A DNA stretch of 64,000 nt from positions 1 to 64,000 of the forward strand of contig JAEWBF010000123.1 in NCBI GenBank assembly GCA_023391285.1, written 5' to 3'. This DNA is from Verrucomicrobiota bacterium. GTDB taxonomy: Bacteria; Verrucomicrobiota; Verrucomicrobiia; Opitutales; Opitutaceae. This document shows, in pieces, positions 27,144 to 35,126 of the stretch. The notes below the pieces were generated by a model, which ran no database searches, had not been told where the DNA came from, and saw only the letters and a list, made by a program, of their open reading frames with translations. Both the position numbers and the translations under genes were made by a program. Every line of letters starts with the position of its first letter. Position 1 is the stretch's first letter.

Positions 27144-29246
27144 GTGACTCGACGCCTGCTCGCCTTCCTCTGCCTCTGCGCCCCCGCCTTCGCCGCCGTG
27201 CCCAGCGCCACCTCGATCGTCGCCGGCCGCTCCGAAACGTCCACGCGCACCGGCGAAACCATCTTCACCGACAACCCGCGCATCGACTACGGCGACATCC
27301 GTCTCACCGCCGACGAACTTCGCTTCGACCCCAAAACCCGCGTCGTCACCGCCCGCGGCAACGCCGTGCTCACGCAAGGCGCGCGGCGCCTCCTCGCCGA
27401 CACGATTACTTATCACGAAGAATCCGGCACCTACGAGGTCGGCGACCTCCGCGTCGGCGAACATCCCATCTACGTCTCCGGCTCCAGCGCTACCGGCGAT
27501 CGCTCCGCCATCACCGTCAATGACGCCCGCATCACCGTCCCCGAGCCCGCGCCTTTCGTCCCCACCGCCGAAGCCGACCGCGTCACGTTCACCTCCGACA
27601 ACCGCATCCGCACCGAAGGCGCCTCCGCCGGCATCGGCAACATCCGCCCGCTCGCCCTTCCCGCGTTCTCCAGCAATCTCCGCGGCTTCCTCCTCCCCAA
27701 CGCCGAAATCAACGGCGGCTACCGTCGCACTCTCGGTCTCTACGCCGAAGCGCGTCTCCAACTTCCCATTACATCCACGCTCTTCCTCGGCGGCGATCTC
27801 GGTCTCTACACCAATCGCGGCGTCATGATGGGGCCGTCCGGCACCTACGCGAGCAACACGCCCGACGACGCCGACAGCTTCTACCGCGGCGACTTCCACT
27901 CCGGCTTCATCACCGACTACGGCACGCGTTTCAACGACGTCGTGGGCCGCCGCGTTCCTCGCAGCCGCGGCTTCGCCGAATGGAACCACGTCCAGCAAAT
28001 CAACCAGCGCCTCTCCCTCACCGCCGAGATCAACTACTGGCGCGACTCCGAAGTCCTCCGCGATTTTCGCCCCGCCGAATTCTTCGAGATTCAACAACCC
28101 GACAACTTCGTCGAAGCCGTCTACGCCGGCGACAATTACTACGTTTCCCTCTTCACCCGTCTTCAACCGAACAGCTTTCAAGTCGTCCAACAACGCCTCC
28201 CCGAGCTCCGCTTCGACCTCGTCCCCACGCCCATCGCCGACACCGGCATCAATCACCGCTTCAACGCCAGCTTCGCCGCCCTCCGCGAAGATCCGCTTCC
28301 GTTCGGCCCGCTCAACCCCACGCCCGGCGCCGAGCTCCGCGCCGATCGTCTCGACGCCTACTACGCGCTCTCCCATCCCATCCGCCCAACTTCCTGGCTC
28401 ACCTTCACGCCCGTCGCCGGCGGCCGCATCACGCATTACGCCAACCTCGACGGCCCGCGCAAAGACTACACGCGCACGCTCGGCGAGCTCGGCTTCGATG
28501 CCGAGATGCGCGCCCACGCCATCTACGATTACAAAAACGCCCGCTGGAAAATCGACGGCCTTCGCCACCTCGTCACGCCGCGTCTTTCCTACCGTTACAT
28601 CCCCGAAGCCGAAAAAGGCGCGCGCTACATCCCGCCGATCGACCGCCGCAACTTCGTCACCTATCTCCAACCGCTCGGCCTCGGCGCCATCCGCAACATC
28701 GACGAGCTCCGCGGCACCAACACGATCCGCCTCGGCCTCGACAACACGCTCCAAACCCGCGACCCCATCTACGGCTCACGCGACCTGGTCGTTCTGAACG
28801 TCGCCAACGATTTCCGCTTCGACCGCGCTCCCGGCGAACGCACCGTCTCCGCGATCCACAGCGAACTCGCCATCATGCCCGCCCGCTGGCTCGAGCTCGG
28901 CATCTATCAAAGCTTCACGCCCCAGGATTTCACGCTCCAGGAATTCAACACCGGCGTCACCCTCCGCAACGGCGACTTCTGGACCGTCCGCTTCGCCAGC
29001 AATTTCCTCCGCGGCCACCTCAACGATTACCTCTTCCGCAGCACCCACCGCTTCAACGAGGTCTTCGAAGGTTTGATCCACCTCCGCTACGACGCCCGCA
29101 CGCAGCGTTTCAACGAGCAGGCCTACGGCATCCGTCACAACATCGGCAACACGTGGGCGCTCGAATACACCATCACCCTCTACGGCGGCCAGCGCCGCGA
29201 AAGCAGCTTCGGCTTCAACGTCCGCGTCGACGCCCTCCGCTTCTAG
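27144..29246 (+). CDS. lptD: LPS assembly outer-membrane protein LptD
   Basis: LptD inserts lipopolysaccharide into the outer leaflet. With GTG 27144 the 700-residue protein starts with a signal peptide (TRRLLAFLCLCAPAFA); a TTG further upstream lies in repeat-derived sequence. Residues about 30-120 form an OstA/LptA-like jellyroll (IRLTADELRFDPKTRVVTARGN; GARRLLADTITYHEESGTYE). The remainder is a large beta barrel with VFPRSRG-like turns (RRVPRSRGFAEWNH) and an aromatic C terminus ending ALRF. Cysteines that would form the E. coli-type disulfides are not evident in the mature part. A GTAGGG hairpin begins right after the stop. Confidence 0.9.
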   Translation: MTRRLLAFLCLCAPAFAAVPSATSIVAGRSETSTRTGETIFTDNPRIDYGDIRLTADELRFDPKTRVVTARGNAVLTQGARRLLADTITYHEESGTYEVGDLRVGEHPIYVSGSSATGDRSAITVNDARITVPEPAPFVPTAEADRVTFTSDNRIRTEGASAGIGNIRPLALPAFSSNLRGFLLPNAEINGGYRRTLGLYAEARLQLPITSTLFLGGDLGLYTNRGVMMGPSGTYASNTPDDADSFYRGDFHSGFITDYGTRFNDVVGRRVPRSRGFAEWNHVQQINQRLSLTAEINYWRDSEVLRDFRPAEFFEIQQPDNFVEAVYAGDNYYVSLFTRLQPNSFQVVQQRLPELRFDLVPTPIADTGINHRFNASFAALREDPLPFGPLNPTPGAELRADRLDAYYALSHPIRPTSWLTFTPVAGGRITHYANLDGPRKDYTRTLGELGFDAEMRAHAIYDYKNARWKIDGLRHLVTPRLSYRYIPEAEKGARYIPPIDRRNFVTYLQPLGLGAIRNIDELRGTNTIRLGLDNTLQTRDPIYGSRDLVVLNVANDFRFDRAPGERTVSAIHSELAIMPARWLELGIYQSFTPQDFTLQEFNTGVTLRNGDFWTVRFASNFLRGHLNDYLFRSTHRFNEVFEGLIHLRYDARTQRFNEQAYGIRHNIGNTWALEYTITLYGGQRRESSFGFNVRVDALRF

Positions 29247-29272
29247 GTAGGGCGAGGCGTCCCCGCCGCGCC
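29247..29272 (+). repeat. GTAGGG hairpin directly after lptD
   Basis: Tag GTAGGG, loop TCCC, stem GGCGAGGCG/CGCCGCGCC with one mismatch. It begins at the base after the lptD stop codon. Confidence 0.75.
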
Positions 29273-29307
29273 GCCAGCGTCGCCCGTCGCGTGAACGCGT
29301 CCACCCC

Positions 29308-30543
29308 ATGAGCATTGCCGCCAACCAACAGCGCACGCTCCTCCTCCTCCTCGCGCAACTCCGCCCGCACTGGCGCACGGACCGCAACCTCCCCGCGCGT
29401 ATCCAAAAACTCCTCACGTCCAACCGCGCCTTCGGCTCCCGCGACCGCCGCCTCTACCGCGAGCTCATCTACACCACGCTTCGCTACCTCCCTTGGATCG
29501 AACCGTCCCTCGACTCCCACCCCGACCTCGCCACCCGTCTCATCGCCTGGCTCGCCGCCGATTCTCCCGCCACCGAGAAATTCCGCTCCGCCCTCCTCTC
29601 CGACTGGCCCGCCCCGCCCGCCTCGGTCGCCGAAAAATCCGCCTTCATCTCCCAACAACTCGATCTCCCCACACCACTCCCGCCCCCGCTCCCCGCCTGG
29701 TTTCGCTCTCCAGACCACTGCCCCGCCGCCTTCGAATCCCCCCACGTCGACGTCCTCCTCACCCGCGCCCCGCTCTGGCTCCGTCTCCAAACTCCAGATA
29801 CATCGATCGTCACCGACGAATTCACCCGCCTCAATTGGCGCTACGAATTCTCCCCCGTTCTCCCCACCGCGCTCCAACTCCTCGACGAGGTCGACGTCAC
29901 CAAAACCTCCGCATTCACCAACGGTCTCGTCGAAATCCAGGATCTCGGCTCTCAACTCCTCCTCGCATCCGCCGCCCTTTCACGGGGCGGACGCTGGCTC
30001 GACGCCTGCGCGGGCGCGGGCGGCAAAACCCTTCAACTCGCCCATCTCCTCGGCCCTACCGCCGAAATCCACGCGCACGACATCCGCCCCGCCGCCCTCG
30101 CCGAACTCTCCGCCCGCGCCCAACGCGCCCACCTCCAAAACATCCGCATTCTCCGTCCCGCCCCCGCCGCCACCGAACTCTACGACGGCGTTCTCGTCGA
30201 CGCGCCTTGCAGCGGCTCCGGCACCTGGCGGCGCGCCCCGCACCTGAAGTGGACCACCACGCCCGCCCAAATCGCCGAAGCCTCCGCTCTCCAACAACAA
30301 CTCCTCGTCCGCTTCGCCCAACACGTCCGTCCCGGCGGCCAACTCCTCTACGCCACCTGCTCGCTCAGCCACGTCGAAAACGAATCCGTCATCTCCACCT
30401 TCCTCGCCACCCACCCCACCTTCGCCCTCCTCCCACCCGCGCGCCCCTTCGCCGCCCCGCCCACTCCCCACGGCCTCACCTTCCTCCCCACCCTCCACAA
30501 CACCGACGGCTTCTTCATCGCCCACCTCCGCCGCACCTCCTGA
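29308..30543 (+). CDS. rsmB: RsmB-type rRNA (cytosine-C5) methyltransferase
   Basis: A SAM-dependent RNA m5C methyltransferase of 411 residues. The N-terminal about 170 residues are helical (NusB-like region). The C-terminal Rossmann domain has LDACAGAGGKTLQLA, VDAPCSGSGTWRR with one of the two motif cysteines, and LYATCSLSHVENE with the catalytic cysteine. The layout fits RsmB (16S rRNA C967), though other RsmB/F-type targets cannot be excluded. It follows lptD by 61 bases. Immediately after its stop is an inverted repeat that overlaps the scpA start. Confidence 0.85.
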   Translation: MSIAANQQRTLLLLLAQLRPHWRTDRNLPARIQKLLTSNRAFGSRDRRLYRELIYTTLRYLPWIEPSLDSHPDLATRLIAWLAADSPATEKFRSALLSDWPAPPASVAEKSAFISQQLDLPTPLPPPLPAWFRSPDHCPAAFESPHVDVLLTRAPLWLRLQTPDTSIVTDEFTRLNWRYEFSPVLPTALQLLDEVDVTKTSAFTNGLVEIQDLGSQLLLASAALSRGGRWLDACAGAGGKTLQLAHLLGPTAEIHAHDIRPAALAELSARAQRAHLQNIRILRPAPAATELYDGVLVDAPCSGSGTWRRAPHLKWTTTPAQIAEASALQQQLLVRFAQHVRPGGQLLYATCSLSHVENESVISTFLATHPTFALLPPARPFAAPPTPHGLTFLPTLHNTDGFFIAHLRRTS

Positions 30544-30568
30544 AAGTGTCATATTATGTATGACACTT
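30544..30568. promoter_or_regulatory. Perfect inverted repeat spanning the scpA start codon
   Basis: AAGTGTCATA and TATGACACTT, ten perfect bases each, around the loop TTATG, whose ATG is the annotated scpA start. It begins one base after the start of the rsmB stop codon TGA. It could be an operator or an RNA hairpin hiding the start. There is no T-run, so it is not a standard terminator. Confidence 0.55.
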
Positions 30569-31425
30569 CCGCCGCGCTCCCGCGGCCCATTTTTTCCGTT
30601 GCCGCCCCCCGCCGGCGCCCAACCATCGCCGCCACCGTGGCCGCCACCATTCCCGATTCCGAGCTCCGCATCAAACTTCGCGTCTTCGAAGGCCCGCTCG
30701 ACCTGCTCCTGTTCCTCATTCGTAAGAACGAGCTCGATATCTACGACATCCCGATCGAGTCCGTCACCAAGCAATACGTCGAAACGCTCCGCACCATGCA
30801 GGAGCTCGATCTCGACGTCGCCGGCGAGTTCTTCGTCATGGCCGCCACGCTGATGGAGATCAAAAGCCGCATGCTCCTCCCCAAGGGCATGCACGCCGTC
30901 GATCCCAACTCCGACGACGAGGAAATCGATCCGCGCTGGGACCTCGTGCATCAGCTTCTTCAATACAAGAAGTTCAAGGAAGCCGCGGCGAAGCTCAACG
31001 ATCTCTCCGTCCAGCGCCAGAACCTCATGGAGCGCTTCGTCTCCTCGCTCTCCGCCGACGCCACCGAGCGCCCCCTCAAGAACGTCGACCGCATCGAGCT
31101 CTGGAACGCCTTCAACATCGTCCTTCGCCGCCTCGCCGAAAAACTCGTCGTCGGCGAAATCCACGACGAACAGGTCACCGTTTCCGACCGCATGGAATAC
31201 ATCCTCGAGCGCACGAAGACCGAGAAGACCTTCATCTTTTCGAATCTTTTCGAGGGACAAATCACCCTTCGCCAGCTCGTCGCCACGTTCCTCGCCGTCC
31301 TCGAGCTCACCCGTCTCAAACGCCTCCGCATCCGGCAGGACGAAGCGTTCACCGACATCGTCTGCAGCGCCGTGGAAGAAATCCCTCTTGAAAGCCCGCC
31401 CAACCCCAACACGGTGACCGCGTGA
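30556..31425 (+). CDS. scpA: Segregation and condensation protein ScpA
   Basis: ScpA is the kleisin subunit of the SMC-ScpAB condensin. The protein has the N-terminal signature RVFEGPLDLLLFLIRKNELD and IPIESVTKQY, a central helical part with a charged linker (NSDDEEIDPRW), and the C-terminal winged-helix segment (FEGQITLRQLVATFLAVLEL). The usual family start is close to the RVFEGPLDL motif, so the first about 28 residues from ATG 30556 are extra; GTG 30637 is an alternative start that would free the inverted repeat. The stop overlaps the next start by four bases (GTGA). scpB is not in the window. Confidence 0.92.
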   Translation: MYDTSAALPRPIFSVAAPRRRPTIAATVAATIPDSELRIKLRVFEGPLDLLLFLIRKNELDIYDIPIESVTKQYVETLRTMQELDLDVAGEFFVMAATLMEIKSRMLLPKGMHAVDPNSDDEEIDPRWDLVHQLLQYKKFKEAAAKLNDLSVQRQNLMERFVSSLSADATERPLKNVDRIELWNAFNIVLRRLAEKLVVGEIHDEQVTVSDRMEYILERTKTEKTFIFSNLFEGQITLRQLVATFLAVLELTRLKRLRIRQDEAFTDIVCSAVEEIPLESPPNPNTVTA

Positions 31426-31673
31426 GCAAAAAAAAGAAGTCGCCGAAACCAGCGGCGGGACTCCTTGGCATCGGTCTGGACAACGACGACGGTCACAAAC
31501 GCATCACCACCGGTGAGCAATTCGCCATCGTCGGCGGCTCCGCCGAAACCCACGACCGCATGACCGAAACGGTCGTGAAAACCTTCGAGGAGCTCAAGCA
31601 GCGCGGCAAACATCTCCACCACGTCGAGCCGAAGGAACTCGCCGAAATCATCCACCGCTCCACCCCGCGCTGA
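31422..31673 (+). CDS. Small conserved-type protein of unknown function (83 aa)
   Basis: A GTG start overlaps the scpA stop (GTGA), a sign of translational coupling. The protein begins with a lysine-rich segment, then ITTGEQFAIVGG and a helical ETHDRMTETVVKTFEELKQR, ending near EIIHRSTPR. I do not recognise the family. The coupling to scpA suggests a role with ScpA or simply shared regulation; this is inference. Confidence 0.7.
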   Translation: MSKKKKSPKPAAGLLGIGLDNDDGHKRITTGEQFAIVGGSAETHDRMTETVVKTFEELKQRGKHLHHVEPKELAEIIHRSTPR

Positions 31674-31742
31674 TCCGCCGAGCGCACGCCCCAGTTGCGT
31701 CCCCGGCATTTGCCACTTCCTTCCCCTTCAACCATCAAAACC

Positions 31743-32069
31743 ATGTCCGAAAAGATCGCTCAACTCACCACCGATAGCTTCAAGACCACCGTCACGTCGT
31801 CCGCGACGCCCGTGCTCGTCGATTTCTGGGCACCGTGGTGCGGCCCTTGCAAAGCGATCGCGCCGATCCTCGAAGAGCTCGCCACCGAACTCGACGGCAA
31901 ACTCACCATCGCGAAGGTCAACATCGACGACCACGGCGAGGTCGCTACCGAATACGGCATCCGCGCCATCCCGACCATGCTCCTCTTCAAAGGCGGCCAG
32001 GTCGTCGAACAGCTCGTCGGCATGATGCCCAAGGCCGCCCTGAAGGCCAAACTCGCCGCCCACGTCTGA
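31743..32069 (+). CDS. trxA: Thioredoxin
   Basis: A 108-residue thioredoxin with the active site WCGPC at residues 32-36 (FWAPWCGPCKAIAP), the cis-proline in AIPTMLLF, and the C-terminal helix. It reduces cytoplasmic protein disulfides with thioredoxin reductase, which is not in the window. ATG 31743 gives the normal length; an earlier in-frame start would add an odd Pro/Arg-rich leader. A strong intrinsic terminator follows 27 bases after the stop. Confidence 0.97.
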   Translation: MSEKIAQLTTDSFKTTVTSSATPVLVDFWAPWCGPCKAIAPILEELATELDGKLTIAKVNIDDHGEVATEYGIRAIPTMLLFKGGQVVEQLVGMMPKAALKAKLAAHV

Positions 32070-32095
32070 CCTTCGGTCAACTCGTTCCTATTTCC

Positions 32096-32126
32096 AGCCG
32101 CACCCTAACCGGTGCGGCTTCTTTTT
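32096..32126 (+). terminator. Intrinsic terminator after trxA
   Basis: Perfect nine-base stem AGCCGCACC/GGTGCGGCT with a six-base loop, followed by TTCTTTTT. Confidence 0.85.
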
Positions 32127-32143
32127 ATTCCTCCCGCCTTCTT

Positions 32144-32171
32144 GTCATTCTGAGCGAAGCGAAGAATCCAC
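32144..32171 (+). repeat. Dispersed GTCATTCTGAGCGAAGCG repeat
   Basis: GTCATTCTGAGCGAAGCG then AAGAATCCAC. This is a widely scattered bacterial repeat known for giving false ORFs reading VILSEAKN; I recognise it from memory. Here it sits between the trxA terminator and the end of menA. Confidence 0.8.
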
Positions 32172-32203
32172 GGCGGCATTCGCATTCTCGTGCAACGCCC
32201 GTC

Positions 32204-33082
32204 TCACACCACCACTCCCGCCCCCAACAACACCGCATACGCCGCCAACAATTTCCCCGTATCCCCCAAAAGCGCGATCAACTCCCCCGCCTCCCGCGCC
32301 GCCTTCAATCGCCGCATCTGCCCCCACGCCATCGGCAACACCAACCACGGCAACATCCGCCACCCATTCGCTTCGCGCACCGCGAACACCACCGGCACCG
32401 CCAGCGCCACCGCGATCGAAATCGCATGCTGCCACCGCGCCGCGCGCCGCCCCAGTTTCACCACGAGCGTTCGCTTCCCCGCCGCCGCATCCGTCTCCAC
32501 GTCGCGATAGTTGTTCACGACGAGAATATTGGCCGCGAGCGCCCCCACCGCCGCTCCCGCCAGCAACGCCTCGCCCGTCCACACCCCCGCCTGCACGAAG
32601 TAAGTCGCCCCCACCGCCACCAATCCGAAAAACAAAAACACGAACACGTCTCCAAGTCCGTGATACGCCAGCGGAAACGGCCCGCCCGTATAAGCGATCC
32701 CGCACACGATGCTCGCCACGCCAATCACGAGCAGCCACGGCCCACCCCACCACAACAACCCGCACCCACACACAAACGCCGCCGCAAACACACCCCACAT
32801 CGCCGCCTTCATCGTCGCCGGCGCAATCAATCCCGCCGCCACCGCCCGCCTCGGCCCCACCCGCGCCGACGTATCCGCGCCTTTCACGAAATCGTAATAG
32901 TCGTTTGCGAAATTCGTCCCAATCTGCACCAGCAGCGCAAATCCCAGACACAGCCCCGCCGCCGCCGGATCGAACACCCCATCCCGCCACGCCAGCGCCG
33001 CCCCCACCACCACCGGCGCAATCGCTGCCGGCAACGTCCGCGGTCGCGCCGCGCTCCACCACACGTGCAAGTTCACCGCCAT
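32204..33082 (-). CDS. menA: 1,4-dihydroxy-2-naphthoate polyprenyltransferase (UbiA family)
   Basis: MenA attaches the polyprenyl tail to DHNA in menaquinone synthesis, in the inner membrane. From ATG 33082 the protein has 292 residues and about eight hydrophobic segments. It shows the first Asp-rich site (NFANDYYDFVKGADT), the start motif SAARPRTLPAAIAPV, and the second site NNYRDVETDAAAGKRTL. The start overlaps the stop of the upstream membrane-protein gene (ATGA), so the two are translationally coupled. Other men genes are not in the window. Confidence 0.93.
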   Translation of the reverse strand: MAVNLHVWWSAARPRTLPAAIAPVVVGAALAWRDGVFDPAAAGLCLGFALLVQIGTNFANDYYDFVKGADTSARVGPRRAVAAGLIAPATMKAAMWGVFAAAFVCGCGLLWWGGPWLLVIGVASIVCGIAYTGGPFPLAYHGLGDVFVFLFFGLVAVGATYFVQAGVWTGEALLAGAAVGALAANILVVNNYRDVETDAAAGKRTLVVKLGRRAARWQHAISIAVALAVPVVFAVREANGWRMLPWLVLPMAWGQMRRLKAAREAGELIALLGDTGKLLAAYAVLLGAGVVV

Positions 33083-33747
33083 CAGACTTTCACGCGCTTG
33101 TTGAACAGCCCCAGCCGCCGCCGGCTCAACAGACTCAGCGCCACCGGCAAAAACACCAGCGCCGCCGCCACAAACGTCTCTCGCGAGCCCACCCCGCGAA
33201 ACACCACCCCAAAGATCAGCACCAACAACGTCTGAATGCTCAACATCGCCCCCGGTCCCGGCAGCACGCGATGAATCGACCACACCAGCACCATCGCAAA
33301 CAGCGCCGGATACAGCCCGCACATCCCGAGCGTCAACCCGGACAAATAAAACAGCGGCGCATACAGACTGGCCCGGTGTTCATAGCGCAGCGTCTGCACC
33401 AGCGCGCCCACGAACAGCACGCTCACCTGCACGGCCCACACGAGCGGATCCGCCTCAACAAAATCCGCTTCCACCGCTGCGCTCGCCACCTCCGGCCACA
33501 TCCCGAGCAGCACCGCGCTCCCGAGTGCCGCCCGCGCGAAATCGATGTAATTGCGCGGCTTCAGGATCTCCACGCGCAAACTCACCCGCGCATCCGTCGG
33601 ATCCGCGCCTCTCGCTAGCATCGTCTCCCGCATCCGTCGCCGCCGCGACCGCCCAAACCGAAAACCGCTTCGCCCGAAGCGCAGCACCTGACGCGGCAAC
33701 CACAACAACAGCAACGCCGGAAGAAATTGAAGCCAGTGGATCGTCAC
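33082..33747 (-). CDS. Multi-pass membrane protein of unknown function
   Basis: 221 residues from GTG 33747. It has an N-terminal membrane segment, an arginine-rich loop (residues about 24-42), a segment PRNYIDFARAALGSAVLLGMW, and about four further hydrophobic helices. No known domain is recognised. Its stop overlaps the menA start (ATGA), so a role near menaquinone synthesis or simply coupled expression is possible; neither is shown by the sequence. Confidence 0.7.
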   Translation of the reverse strand: MTIHWLQFLPALLLLWLPRQVLRFGRSGFRFGRSRRRRMRETMLARGADPTDARVSLRVEILKPRNYIDFARAALGSAVLLGMWPEVASAAVEADFVEADPLVWAVQVSVLFVGALVQTLRYEHRASLYAPLFYLSGLTLGMCGLYPALFAMVLVWSIHRVLPGPGAMLSIQTLLVLIFGVVFRGVGSRETFVAAALVFLPVALSLLSRRRLGLFNKRVKV

Positions 33748-33809
33748 GCCTGCCCGGCATCAAGAACGCCCCCTTTCCGCTGTCAAAGCTTCGTCCCCGC
33801 CTTCCCGAC

Positions 33810-34085
33810 TCAACGAATCGCAAACCCGCTGAACTGCGCCTCACGCATCTGCCCGCCGCGTTCCGTCTTGCGCACATATCCGTGCATCCGCTCTTCCACC
33901 GCCGACACAAACGCTTCGACCTCCGCCGGCTTTCCTTCCGCTTCGATCTGCACCCGCCCGTCCAACAGATTCTTCACATAGCCCGCGACTTCGAACTCCC
34001 GCGCCACCTGCATCGTCGTGTAGCGAAAGCCAACGCCTTGCACATGCCCCGAGAAATAAACGGTTTCGTGTCGCACCAATGCCAT
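33810..34085 (-). CDS. acyP: Acylphosphatase
   Basis: From ATG 34085, 91 residues, the normal length. It carries the family motifs FSGHVQGVGFRYTT (with the catalytic Arg) and GYVKNLLDGRVQIEAEG (with the catalytic Asn). It hydrolyses acyl phosphates. The open frame continues 39 codons upstream without family features. It is divergent from the acidic-protein gene at 34230. Confidence 0.93.
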   Translation of the reverse strand: MALVRHETVYFSGHVQGVGFRYTTMQVAREFEVAGYVKNLLDGRVQIEAEGKPAEVEAFVSAVEERMHGYVRKTERGGQMREAQFSGFAIR

Positions 34086-34229
34086 GCTGCGGAATCGAGC
34101 AGCGCTCCCGCTACGCTTCAACCCGCAAAACACCTCCGGCTCGCGGCGGCGCACCTCAGGGTTTTGACGATGCTTGGACAGGTTTTGATTTGCGTTTCCC
34201 ACCCCAGGGCCTTCGTTTCGGCCTACCGA

Positions 34230-34907
34230 ATGAGCAATTTCGATTCCGACGGAGGTCAGGAAAACGAGTGGGAAGATCGCGGCGACCTAGCTTGGAACGA
34301 GTTCGATTGGGAGCGTTATCTTCGTGAGCAGGACGAAGCCGTGCATCGCTATCTCGGATTCTACGAAGCCTGCAAAAACAGCACCGATCGCATCGACGAC
34401 GTCGCCGAGTTGATGAACTGGGGCTCCAGCAACCAGCACGACGACAGCGATTCGGACGACGATGACGACGAGGAGTCGGACGACTTCGCCGAGGGCAGCG
34501 ATGTCTACACGCTGCACAAGAATCCCATCTTCGTTTCCACCAAGGCGCTCTACCTCAGTCTCTCGCGGCAGTGGGAATTCTCCGCTGGCGACCACGCCAA
34601 AGTCCCCCAGCCTCTCGCGCTCGCCTTCCTCGCCTCGCTGCATCGCGGCGAAGAGCAGGCCGTGCAAGCGATCCACGCCCTCGATTTCGGCGACTACGCG
34701 ATGGCCATCAGCCTCTTCAAACGCGCGCTCAGCGCCTTGAACGGCACCCTCGCCTTTCTCAACGATTCCGCGGCCGTCTCGCATCGCACCGTCGCCGCCT
34801 ATCGCGAGAGCGCGCTTCCGCGTCTATTCGATCTGCGCGAAATCTGGCTGCGCGTCGTCCACGAATGCCGCGAAGAGCTCGAGCGGCCGATCGACGGCGA
34901 AAGCTGA
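34230..34907 (+). CDS. Acidic protein of unknown function (225 aa)
   Basis: ATG 34230 is supported by SNFDSDGGQENEWEDRGD directly after it; earlier in-frame codons are arginine/proline-rich and antisense to acyP. The protein is helical and very acidic, with a run of Asp/Glu/Ser at residues about 68-90, and NPIFVSTKALYLSLSRQWEFS followed by helices with FGDYAMAISLFKRAL. I recognise no domain; the second half could be TPR-like. It is followed by the tRNA-Ser gene. Confidence 0.72.
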   Translation: MSNFDSDGGQENEWEDRGDLAWNEFDWERYLREQDEAVHRYLGFYEACKNSTDRIDDVAELMNWGSSNQHDDSDSDDDDDEESDDFAEGSDVYTLHKNPIFVSTKALYLSLSRQWEFSAGDHAKVPQPLALAFLASLHRGEEQAVQAIHALDFGDYAMAISLFKRALSALNGTLAFLNDSAAVSHRTVAAYRESALPRLFDLREIWLRVVHECREELERPIDGES

Positions 34908-34982
34908 GCCCCGCTAAAATGGCGCGGAAATCCGCCTTGCACTTTCGCGAGGCTGCGTTTGCCTCGCCGAACTCCTATTTCT

Positions 34983-35075
34983 GGAGGGGTGGCCGAGTGG
35001 TCTAAGGCAGTTCTTTGCTAAAGAACCGTAGTGGCAAAACCGCTACCGGAGGTTCGAATCCTCTCCCCTCCGCCA
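34983..35075 (+). tRNA. tRNA-Ser (anticodon GCU)
   Basis: The acceptor stem GGAGGGG pairs with CCCCTCC near the 3' end; the discriminator is G and CCA is encoded. The anticodon arm is GTTCT-TTGCTAA-AGAAC, giving anticodon GCT. A long variable arm (GTAGTGGCAAAACCGCTAC) and the T arm GGTTCGAATCC confirm a class II serine tRNA. A terminator hairpin follows six bases later. Confidence 0.97.
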
Positions 35076-35080
35076 GTTTA

Positions 35081-35117
35081 AACGAAAAACCCGCGCTTCC
35101 GGCGCGGGTTTTTCGTT
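35081..35117. terminator. Bidirectional terminator between tRNA-Ser and ahcY
   Basis: Sixteen perfect base pairs (AACGAAAAACCCGCGC with its complement) around a five-base loop, with an A-run on one side and a T-run on the other, so it can end transcripts from both the tRNA gene and ahcY. Confidence 0.9.
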
Positions 35118-35126
35118 TTCCAAAAC

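Noticed and set aside
32145..32180. A peptide reading VILSEAKNP
   Set aside because: A well-known artefact of the dispersed GTCATTCTGAGCGAAGCG repeat.
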